64,000 bases of DNA from CAZIKF01 sp964539825 (GTDB lineage Bacteria; Muiribacteriota; UBA6191), in the NCBI GenBank assembly GCA_964539825.1, contig CAZIKF010000008.1, positions 62,001 to 126,000 of the forward strand, written 5' to 3'. Under the pieces are notes generated by a model that ran no database searches, was not told the origin of the DNA, and was given only the letters and a program-made list of their open reading frames with translations. Positions within the stretch are counted from its first letter, which is position 1. Each line of letters begins with the position of its first letter. Shown here one piece after another: positions 54,601 to 60,276 of the stretch. The position numbers were made by a program, and so were the translations under genes.

Positions 54601-55753
54601 TGTTATAGGGAAAATTGTCTACATCATCGGGATACTCAACCTGGGGAGATGTAGGACTCACGCCAGTGACTGAAATGAAAAAGGGTCCCGTACCGGTAGT
54701 TCTAAGCCCCGGCTCTGAACCTGTGGAATTCGTAAAGCGAACCGGAAGCAAAAACGCGTCTACAAACGCGTTGGATTCTGGTTTAGGAGAAGCACCTGGG
54801 AGCCCTATCGTGCCGTCGGTATCCTGCCAGAGAGCGGGATTATTGCGTACGAAGCCGCTGAAACGAACGCTAAGCGGCACCCCGGTACCATTGACATCGG
54901 TGGCGTTGAAGATATCGCGCTTATTAAATACAACTTTAAATCGAAAACGATTCACCCTGGCATCCAGACCTGCCCTCGGAGTTTCCGCCGCCAGGGGCTC
55001 ATCAATGCAATTGCTGGTTCCCTGGCATTCAAAAAAGTCCAGAAAAGGGGAATCAGGAGGACCCTGGTCTGAATCAATGAAAATAAACTCTCCGGCATCT
55101 GTACCGTCCTGAAACACATGGGGCCCAAAAAACCAATCGGAGGGACCCTCCAGAAAACCGCTAACAGTAAGCGGAGCCAGTCCCCCTGTAGAAGTAACAG
55201 CGACATTTCCAGGTAGATTCCCAACTGGAGTGGTAGTCCCGTCTATCGGAGTTGAAAAAGTCGTCCCGGGAGGCGTGAAGGTAACCTGGCAAGGGCTACC
55301 CCCCGAGGGTCGGCAACCCACTGTCACTCCGGTTAAAGCTGGAGCTACATTCCCAGAAGTTGAAATCTCCTGAACCACCTGGCTGCTCGGCGGAATCCTG
55401 GCCCAGGCCAGCAATTGTGTACGCCCCTCAAACATAGGAATTGTCGGTGACTTGGTAATCAGTGGCTCTTCTGTGACGGTGGAATTGAAGGGTGGATGCT
55501 GGATCTGGGCCGACTGCAAAACCTGACCGAACTGGTTATAAAACACCACCTCTACATCCCCGCTGGTGTTTTGGTCCTCCACTTCTACGATATATTGGAA
55601 GGAAGCCAGAAATTCATTTCCAAACTGCAGACCAAGAATTGTTTGAGATCCCTGGTTAGGCTGCTCCTCATAGACAAACCTATTTACGTCCGCAGACAGT
55701 ACGACCAGAGAAGCACACGACAAAAGAGCTACCCAAAGCGATTTTTTGTACAT
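48665..55753 (-). CDS. Giant secreted multi-Ig-like protein with C-terminal FlgD/Por-type tail (paralogue A)
   Basis: 2,362 residues, starting with a clear Sec signal peptide ('MYKKSLWVALLSCASLVVLS', then ADVNRF). The architecture matches paralogue B throughout: the N-terminal RFVYEEQPNQG versus RFEFIDEPNDG, DGDYEIFIGAEDA, 'DSGPDNNYPVPNFTGADDDQ', FPSPGSCV and junctions such as DTLSPE. The C-terminal domain begins 'MVPNPIRSSNRASLHYF' and ends 'LSNGVYFFRITLEGSGRRAM', again FlgD-Ig/Por-tail-like. It is too large for a simple enzyme, and no catalytic motif was seen. Its ATG directly follows a terminator-like hairpin and has no Shine-Dalgarno site. It lies downstream of the pilin gene on the same strand. 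Confidence 0.87.
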   Translation of the reverse strand: MYKKSLWVALLSCASLVVLSADVNRFVYEEQPNQGSQTILGLQFGNEFLASFQYIVEVEDQNTSGDVEVVFYNQFGQVLQSAQIQHPPFNSTVTEEPLITKSPTIPMFEGRTQLLAWARIPPSSQVVQEISTSGNVAPALTGVTVGCRPSGGSPCQVTFTPPGTTFSTPIDGTTTPVGNLPGNVAVTSTGGLAPLTVSGFLEGPSDWFFGPHVFQDGTDAGEFIFIDSDQGPPDSPFLDFFECQGTSNCIDEPLAAETPRAGLDARVNRFRFKVVFNKRDIFNATDVNGTGVPLSVRFSGFVRNNPALWQDTDGTIGLPGASPKPESNAFVDAFLLPVRFTNSTGSEPGLRTTGTGPFFISVTGVSPTSPQVEYPDDVDNFPYNSPIYPSETPFPVKYPFGPSLAPGLFQTQGFDFTNLLDGDYEIFIGAEDALSTNTGNGQSPGEINASGARLPGLTTAIQVIKDGVPPNGFSVQIVPTRRFLILADQADPPLPYEEFQGEIFQFRGSVADERNDPVTMELDLTRDDGTLITNVGKNGHFDEIPTINGLLSRFYDFSNLDPDTVNSPVPSHAATGGQRGYQITAYPIDPQGNISETTAPLYLIKDLQAPQNPRILSPQPSIVLTGTNLRVRVENSNEEVVLNPFLDLREHGFVKLTLTVVDESGRVSVSTTTGQGIFESTTAVASSRLDDNAAWDKPPGPFGGQGVQGINFFGNVPDRFEFSQRVNIEELSDGFLTVIASLTDEVGNPSAITSSVLVFKDSTGPSVVFDSAHRQDSGPDNNYPVPNFTGADDDQYVISLISPELTVDFGPGNPVPVTPDPGSQDTLHIEGIAIDGFSSIQRVEIRGAHIPDTLAALDSTTTTSTDFQADILVSGLLEGILEVLNFQGFDEQGKPGPLNSVSVFRDVTPAEPPSILEPIRLPTDSKTIVYSSTDRLRISGLISERDSKVLSLLDGTQLRSRVVVLTPPEDPSSFTTGDLVPRIPRTEPSLVPRLDSVFSSFPTSLTSAHFDQVFMEDDGSFSLEVNIGTIPQNAFEPTTIWVQVIDGFENTDPDLSVEPIEVFYLPGGAPIARLFVVNFRGTGTDIQVFPPESLPESLLETFFIGLEEVRFRVETFLPLVEAPSLSLQQFGAQTRRANLLTSVDQVRGTTAFEYSYATLPSRGRFDGPAAAFVEEGRDLFGNAVIPLFVTTAIQIDSLAPNIVTTPPEFHLLEIPPRFEPDHGSRVRQQALTLSVDFDDFFPSNGSFVRSGIDTSSSELTLAGPLLNSPDLPVTTISVPPAPGYDLSIQVLDTLRDGVYRSSLKARDKVGNDHVFYSSFVFDETPVSAPLLVTNPEDGSTVAALPVTGPSQFIELEVRRIDVNLSKTSFQLIDPDGVNLPFASRLELPGNRIRLTLGSSIPLDGTRDGIYQIPILVEDLTGNTRNKTHTFLLDSKKPKIETFFPSPGSCVGPVQDIFDVQVRDEPGRNDLNIPVSGISSLSSLQLILEESSDPTTTLSPDTAIAGEIRLISGNDEASSEIRKVAFLPTQEFSTRLLNTKGAEDGKFRMEAEIFDSAGNSESETALFFMDTLSPEISIEGLSDGKLIGVTSGFLLDLKGKIQDRGFCHFFVQGQAYQGKTTLEIEIFQLDPDTRQRSAVFLPVTTLSDLEQENPEFSIHSAQASWRYTTFVPFQGNLTNQFFEVELGATDQSGNRGKIQRFFELVDRSRAIPAILNPPAFSVVDSRVTTFRTKKGVLSIRWQNIRGTSDVEIELYRLSESSVVPIHHRTYPSHLQESEPLSLSLSRPIVGLESYQLRIRGRDGDGLDSPWSPFLSFEVDARPLQVKEVFLLQDSRRLPLSIGQAFLTSEDIHLEVILNKRFKREVPGFFHLDIADLSTSLSLDSTISTTLTTDRLFLRTRIELSPREPYPRQPFQLTISNLEDLVGRKLSPFQGLLPVDYGAEPFVKVFGNPVNNRELIAVTRFLSSLARLESIQVIREEGEIVSPRFVLRKGAISRTLKPVPIEEGSSGQGAVAHSFSVPLQIETDDTGFYFLEIEYKDQAHRSHFKEREITVGRFLASRGLVLQAPSAGLTLRSNSRVDSSDQVFLVGNLLPLKEMRGEIELLQDLEIFGGAGDVLGRTVSLDLSAVKFSPILTNVLLLKRGHGELHFEGRLKDSREVLILEIGTSYVLGKDRVPPQWEWEGGELLSEGYQRLPIHVGDAGSGLDHSTLKVLLDSQLIKAKYKEDGVWLDVPPTPSEANLELSISDRSGLSSSMQRAVQVVAGWGLRWAQMVPNPIRSSNRASLHYFVEGIVQKAVIRFYDAAGSLLYSTDQSPIPGRNEVEWDLHSRSGDALSNGVYFFRITLEGSGRRAMKTGKFAILD

Positions 55754-55786
55754 AAAAAGGGCCGGAGAACGCCATTTTCCCCGGCC
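55754..55786 (-). terminator. Terminator-like hairpin abutting the start of the giant gene
   Basis: On the minus strand there is a 9-bp stem GGCCGGGGA/TCTCCGGCC (one G-T pair; 55786-55778 with 55768-55760), a 9-base loop, then C and five T. The T-run touches the ATG at 55753. It lies about 93 bases after the pilin stop and would be an effective intrinsic terminator for the pilin transcript. A TGCTATGAT extended -10-like element (55797-55789) lies just before it. Confidence 0.6.
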
Positions 55787-55878
55787 AGATCATAGCATAT
55801 TTACGAGATTTCCCTGACAAAAAACCGCTATTTCTGGGAAATATTGTCGTTAGTATTCATGGCTGGCACCCAGGGTGT

Positions 55879-56304
55879 TTAGGGACAAGCACCATCTCCA
55901 GTCAGACTGGCGGTGGTAGCATCAAGATCTCCGCCATCAATCACGGCTTCTTCACCTTCAATATTCCCATGCATCAGACACCAAACATTACCCACATCAT
56001 CAGATCTATAATTAGCCGACTCCGCGCATCCCGGATCAGTTGGTCTGGACTGCAGGAACTTTTCATTTTTCAACTGATCTAGTTCGGTATTTCCGGAAAT
56101 AACTGACGCCTTACCCGTGTCGAGGTTATACATTTCCAGGGCACCCAAAATGGTCTTCTGGTTCGCATAACATGAACGCTGGTTAGCCATCTTTCTGGCT
56201 TGCCGAAAATTCGGAATCGCTATAGCCGCTAATACACCAATGATGGAAATCACGATCATAAGCTCGATCAGGGTGAAACCCTTTTGATTCAGTCTTTGGC
56301 TCAT
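55879..56304 (-). CDS. pilA: Type IV pilin, copy 1
   Basis: 141-residue prepilin from the ATG at 56304, which has a GGGAG site 6 bases upstream; the longer open frame is rejected. A short basic leader (MSQRLNQKG) ends in Gly before FTLIELMIVISIIGVLAAIA, the class III prepilin peptidase site with Glu5. The mature 132 residues hold four cysteines, including GNVWCLMHG and the terminal DGACP. It differs from pilin copy 2 at about 18 of 132 mature positions by hand count. A hairpin terminator follows it. Confidence 0.93.
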   Translation of the reverse strand: MSQRLNQKGFTLIELMIVISIIGVLAAIAIPNFRQARKMANQRSCYANQKTILGALEMYNLDTGKASVISGNTELDQLKNEKFLQSRPTDPGCAESANYRSDDVGNVWCLMHGNIEGEEAVIDGGDLDATTASLTGDGACP

Positions 56305-56471
56305 TTTAACTCCCTTGTTTGAAACACACCTTGAAACAATCACATCGATTGAGCACGCCTTGGCTCTAAGAGCGTGTCTAAAAAGAGCATGACAGCGCTT
56401 TGTCACAGGTATGTCACGAGGTAAAGAAAGAATAATTGGAGCCAAAAGAACGAATGGAATCAAGAATTTGG

Positions 56472-56975
56472 CTAATTCAAATAGTCTGAGATCTTGAGGA
56501 CTTTTAGCTCAGGTGGGTCTTCGTCTCGAACTGCTTCAAAATGGACACTGACCCAGGCACGAAGTTTTTCGTCCTTGATCATCTGGGCTGAATACTCCGG
56601 ATGGAGATCCTTATAATCTGTGACATGCTGATATTTCCAGGGGAAAAGAGTTTTAAGCAGGGCTCGGGGAAAGGTTGCCAGAATTCGATCAAACAAGGAA
56701 AGCTGAAACCTTGATTTACCCAGGTCATGGAGCAATACGGCTCTCCTGGTCAAGACAGGATCAGCATCTGGAAAATCTTTAATTACTTGTAGAGAGGTAT
56801 AGTAAACATCAAGCGAATGCCTCTGATCCACCACCGACATTTGCAGAAAAAGAGAGATCTCCTCGGCGCATAGCACCAGGGAGATCTCCTGTATTTCTGC
56901 TTGTTTTACACTTGCAAAAACAGCGCGCTTGAATTGATCCGCACGATGAAATGCGCGCGAAATCCATCCCAGCAT
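56472..56975 (-). CDS. HD-domain protein (putative phosphohydrolase)
   Basis: 167 residues from the ATG at 56975; a GTG at 57002 overlapping the pilin stop is an alternative, and neither has a good ribosome site. The metal-binding HD pattern is visible: DQRHSLDVYYTSL (first His), then LLHDLGKSRF (His-Asp), then HPEYSAQMIKDE and a later VHFEAV. The lineup resembles small stand-alone HD proteins from Deinococcus and Chloroflexi whose substrates are unknown. It lies between the two pilin genes on the same strand, in the 8-base shadow of pilin copy 2, so coupling to pilus expression is plausible but unproven. Confidence 0.75.
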   Translation of the reverse strand: MLGWISRAFHRADQFKRAVFASVKQAEIQEISLVLCAEEISLFLQMSVVDQRHSLDVYYTSLQVIKDFPDADPVLTRRAVLLHDLGKSRFQLSLFDRILATFPRALLKTLFPWKYQHVTDYKDLHPEYSAQMIKDEKLRAWVSVHFEAVRDEDPPELKVLKISDYLN

Positions 56976-56982
56976 GACTAAA

Positions 56983-57408
56983 TTATGGACAAGCTCCGTC
57001 ACCCACTAAGTTAGCCGTAGTGGCATCAAGGTCTCCACCATCAATCACACCTGTCTCACCTTCAATGTTTCCATGCATAGTGCACCAAACATTACCAACA
57101 TCGTCAGATCGATAGTTGGCAGACTCGGAACAGCCAGGATCAGTTGGCCTGGCCTGAAGGTATTTGTCATTTTTCAGCTTATCAAGTTCTGTATTTCCAG
57201 CGATGGTCGTAGCCTGACCGGTGTCGAGGTTATACATTTCCAATGCACCCAGAACTGTCTTCTGGTTTGCATAACATGCACGTTGATTAGACTTTTTACG
57301 AGCTTGACGAAAGTTGGGGATCGCGATCGCAGCTAACACCCCGATGATTGAGATCACAATCATCAGCTCGATCAAGGTAAAACCTTTTCGTTTCCGTAGC
57401 AGGTTCAT
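56983..57408 (-). CDS. pilA: Type IV pilin, copy 2
   Basis: 141-residue prepilin from the ATG at 57408 behind a GGAGAAAA site. The leader MNLLRKRKG is followed by FTLIELMIVISIIGVLAAIA. The mature sequence is collinear with copy 1 without gaps, with the same four cysteines. The leaders of both genes share a GGTGTGTTT segment before the ribosome site, so the duplication included upstream DNA. This copy has a strong promoter of its own and follows pilC. Confidence 0.94.
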   Translation of the reverse strand: MNLLRKRKGFTLIELMIVISIIGVLAAIAIPNFRQARKKSNQRACYANQKTVLGALEMYNLDTGQATTIAGNTELDKLKNDKYLQARPTDPGCSESANYRSDDVGNVWCTMHGNIEGETGVIDGGDLDATTANLVGDGACP

Positions 57409-57460
57409 ATCATTTTCTCCTTGGTTCAAAACACACCATAACACACCACATCTATATTTA

Positions 57461-57489
57461 ATTATGAAGAAATTTGAATAATTTATCAA
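57461..57489 (-). promoter_or_regulatory. Strong sigma70-type promoter for pilin copy 2
   Basis: On the minus strand there is TTGATA (57489-57484), exactly 17 bases, then CATAAT (57466-57461); each hexamer matches consensus at 5/6. The start would fall near 57454, giving a leader of about 45 bases. It sits immediately after the pilC stop, letting the major pilin be made in excess of the motor proteins. Confidence 0.65.
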
Positions 57490-57507
57490 CTCAATGGCGC
57501 TTAGTGA

Positions 57508-58710
57508 TTAATTGGCACCATTTACCAGGGTCAGCATAGGCATAAATACGGCAAGTACGATTCCACCAATGATCAACCCCATGAATACAATAACTACCGG
57601 CTCTATGATTGAGGTTAAACCCTTGACCGCGTTGTCCACTTCAACCTCATAAAAGTCGGCGATTTTCATAAGCATCTTATCAAGTTCTCCGGTTTCTTCA
57701 CCTACAGAAATCATCTGCACCACCATGGCAGGAAAAACATTACAATTCTTCAAGGGATCAGCGATGCTCTCTCCCTCCCTGATGGAATTGCGGGTTGAAT
57801 CCACAGCTTCTTTGATAACTATATTGCCTGCAGTGGCAGCTGTAACCTCTAGAGCCTGCAGAATCGGAACCCCGGAGGTGATCATGGTCCCCAGGGTCCT
57901 GGTAAATCGGGCTACCGCCATTTTTCTCATCATGTTTCCAAAGGCCGGCATTCTAAGAATATAGGTATCATAGAGCCTGCCCCCCTTATCAGTTCGGAAA
58001 AACTCCATGAGTGCCCAGGGAATTACAAAAATACAGGGAATGATAACGAACCACCACGCAACAAGCATATCTGACAGCTGAAGGAGAAATTTAGTAATAA
58101 AGGGTAATTCCACATTCATAGACTCGAATATGGATTTAAACTGAGGCAATACAAACATGATCAAGGCAAGGACAACAAGACCTGCAATGGAGAGAATCAC
58201 AACCGGATAGGTGAGGGCGCCTTTAACCTTTGATTTCAGTGCCTCTGAACTCTCTAGATAGGTAGCCAACCGCCTCAGGATACCGTCCAGAATACCCCCG
58301 GCTTCCCCCGCTCGAACCAGGTTCACAAAAAGGGTATCAAAGACCCTCGGGTGCTTTGCAAGTGCGGCTGAAAGGGTTGATCCTCCTTCAACATCGGAAC
58401 GAATCTGACCGATGATTTTGCCAAAGGCCCCATTATCAGTTTGACCCTGTAGGATCGAGAGGCACCGCACCAGGGGAACCCCGGCACCCATCATCACTGA
58501 AAACATTTGAGCAAAGATCGAAATATCTTTGGAGGAAACACTACCCGCAAACAAGTTAATTGAAAAAACGGTCTTTTTCTTGGTGATGCTCGTGATAAAG
58601 AAGCCTTTTTCGCGCAGCTTCGCTATTACTTGCTCCTTACTATCACCTTCGAGTTCCCCCTGAATACTCTTACCCTCGTAGTTCTTCGCACGATACTGAA
58701 ACGAGATCAC
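57508..58710 (-). CDS. pilC: Type IV pilus inner-membrane platform protein PilC
   Basis: Polytopic GspF-family protein that couples the PilB and PilT motors to the pilus base. I set the start at the GTG at 58710 (MISFQYRAKNYEGK) because AAGGAG lies 7 bases upstream; a GTG at 58728 would place the site inside the gene. The 400 residues contain two GspF repeats ('MFSVMMGAGVPLVRCLSILQ' and 'RTLGTMITSGVPILQALEV'), with matching 'VRAGEAGGILDGIL' and 'ISVGEETGELDKML'. Three hydrophobic helices are seen. Confidence 0.95.
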   Translation of the reverse strand: MISFQYRAKNYEGKSIQGELEGDSKEQVIAKLREKGFFITSITKKKTVFSINLFAGSVSSKDISIFAQMFSVMMGAGVPLVRCLSILQGQTDNGAFGKIIGQIRSDVEGGSTLSAALAKHPRVFDTLFVNLVRAGEAGGILDGILRRLATYLESSEALKSKVKGALTYPVVILSIAGLVVLALIMFVLPQFKSIFESMNVELPFITKFLLQLSDMLVAWWFVIIPCIFVIPWALMEFFRTDKGGRLYDTYILRMPAFGNMMRKMAVARFTRTLGTMITSGVPILQALEVTAATAGNIVIKEAVDSTRNSIREGESIADPLKNCNVFPAMVVQMISVGEETGELDKMLMKIADFYEVEVDNAVKGLTSIIEPVVIVFMGLIIGGIVLAVFMPMLTLVNGAN

Positions 58711-58762
58711 GAATCCACTCCTTCCCACAAAACCAAGCAGAAAATTTGCACCTGTATACTTT

Positions 58763-58768
58763 ATTATA
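58763..58768 (-). promoter_or_regulatory. Possible -10 box for pilC
   Basis: A perfect TATAAT on the minus strand, about 50 bases before the pilC start, in an AT-rich stretch. The region 17-18 bases upstream has no good -35 hexamer, but a short palindrome (CCCAAATTGGG on the + strand) lies there and could be an activator site. Evidence is weak. Confidence 0.3.
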
Positions 58769-58992
58769 AGGTCAAGTCCCCAAATTGGGAAATTGACTTC
58801 AAAGATCCTACACAGTTTACCAAAAGTCTTAAGCAGGGACTAAAGCAATCAGAGGGAGTCATGGAATCAAAAAAACAGGTTTGAAACCGCCATGGAGGCA
58901 GGTTGCACTCGATCCCGCGATCAAATTGGGGGCTTACAACTAAACTACTTCCGAGATTCGTGAGTCGAGACCGGGGAATCATAAACTCTGCA

Positions 58993-59171
58993 GTGAGGCG
59001 AAAGTCGAACTTCGTGAAAATGACAGTGCCCAGAGAGTTGTCAGGACCAAGCATATTGATGAAACGTGAGGAGGCTTATGCGTCGCATAAGTTGACGAGG
59101 GTTGCGTCGATAGGCGCTGGTCATGGCTGCTCGAAGGCCGACATTTTTACGGAGTTCGGCTTTCGCCTCAC
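58993..59171 (+). ncRNA. Candidate structured RNA: 179-nt long imperfect hairpin between pilT and pilC
   Basis: Two 30-base arms (58993-59022 and 59142-59171) are inverted copies with 27 of 30 identities. A 17-base palindrome (59075-59091) lies exactly at the midpoint. Between them further segments pair, such as 59054-59065 with 59101-59112 and 59045-59049 with 59118-59122. All three arm mismatches, and four more in the inner stems, become G-U pairs in a + strand RNA and A-C mismatches in a - strand RNA. I therefore place it on the + strand. A CATAAA box lies 7 bases before the first base. No T-run terminator follows. The last 4 bases overlap the pilT stop. The rest of the 58729-59167 gap has no gene. 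Confidence 0.5.
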
Positions 59172-60226
59172 TCCTTTAGCATCCTTCCCAGTTCTTCTTG
59201 TCTCAGGGAATGCCGCAGGGCTTCATCATAGGTAATTTCACCTTTTTGATAAAGTGATTTCAAAGAATTCTCAAAAGTAGTCATACCTGCGGTTTGACCG
59301 GTCTGCATGATGGTATAGAGCTGCTGAATCTTATGCTCTCGAATAATGTTTTGTACGGCTGAATTCACCAATAGAACTTCCTGGGCAACTACCCTGCCCT
59401 TACCAGACGCCTGGGGAATGAGCTGCTGGGCGATTACCGCTCTAAGCACAAAGGATAACTGGGTTGTCACCTGGGCTTGCTGGTGGGGAGGAAACATATC
59501 CACGATTCGATTGATGGTCTGCGCTGCATCGGTGGTATGTAGGGTGCCAAAAACCAGGTGACCCGTCTCGGCGAGGGTCATACCCGCACTGATGGTTTCA
59601 AGATCTCTCATCTCTCCCACTAAAACAACATCAGGATCCTGCCTTAATACATGACGTAAAGCCCCTCCAAAACTTGAGGTATCAACGTGAAGTTCACGCT
59701 GGTTTACGATGGATTTTTTATGGTAGTGAAGGTACTCAATGGGATCTTCAATGGTGATGATATGCTTTCTTGAGGACTCATTAATCATGTCAATAAGCGC
59801 GGCCAATGTTGTGGATTTACCTGATCCCGTAGGTCCAGTCACCAAGACCAGGCCCTTATGCAGCTCTGTCATGGTTTTGCATATCGGACCTACCCCTAAT
59901 TCCTCCAGCGTAGGAATGGTGGAAGGAATGATTCGATAGGCAGCTGCTATACAGCCCCGCTGCTTATATACATTAACTCGGAACCGGCCAAATCCATGAA
60001 CGGAATAAGAGAGATCAAGCTCCATCTTTTCCTCGAACTCTTTTTGCTGTTCCGAGGTCAACATATTATAGACAAGGCTGCGGGTATCCATAGGGGTAAG
60101 CACATCAAGATCGGTAGCGATGAGCTCACCATCGACACGAATTACCGGCGGAGTCCCTACGGTGAGATGAAGATCACTGGCTTCGTTATCCACCACAAGG
60201 TTAAGAAGATCATTGAGTACAAACAT
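59168..60226 (-). CDS. pilT: Type IV pilus retraction ATPase PilT
   Basis: Hexameric ATPase that depolymerises pili for twitching. 352 residues: N-terminal PAS-like region 'ASDLHLTVGTPPVIRVDGEL', Walker A GPTGSGKSTTLA, Asp box 'ITIEDPIEYLH', Walker B-type 'VVLVGEMRDLETISAG', His box 'GTLHTTDAAQTINRI' and the end 'LRHSLRQEELGRMLKE'. The PilT-specific AGMTTFENSL is present (AIRNLIRE-like 'VQNIIREHK'). It begins 50 bases after pilB. Its stop codon lies in the closing stem of the long inverted repeat. Confidence 0.97.
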   Translation of the reverse strand: MFVLNDLLNLVVDNEASDLHLTVGTPPVIRVDGELIATDLDVLTPMDTRSLVYNMLTSEQQKEFEEKMELDLSYSVHGFGRFRVNVYKQRGCIAAAYRIIPSTIPTLEELGVGPICKTMTELHKGLVLVTGPTGSGKSTTLAALIDMINESSRKHIITIEDPIEYLHYHKKSIVNQRELHVDTSSFGGALRHVLRQDPDVVLVGEMRDLETISAGMTLAETGHLVFGTLHTTDAAQTINRIVDMFPPHQQAQVTTQLSFVLRAVIAQQLIPQASGKGRVVAQEVLLVNSAVQNIIREHKIQQLYTIMQTGQTAGMTTFENSLKSLYQKGEITYDEALRHSLRQEELGRMLKE

Positions 60227-60276
60227 ATTTCACGGCCCTCAAAACACCAGGATTCAGGATACCCAATTAGTAGGCT

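Noticed and set aside
58993..59171. Reading the inverted repeat as insertion-sequence ends or an integron attC site
   Set aside because: No transposase or integrase, no flanking direct repeat, and no attC core triplets were seen; the G-U bias favours RNA.
58903..59235. 110-codon + strand open frame over the pilT-pilC gap
   Set aside because: It spans the long inverted repeat and the pilT end, lacks a ribosome site and protein-like composition; the RNA structure explains the region better.
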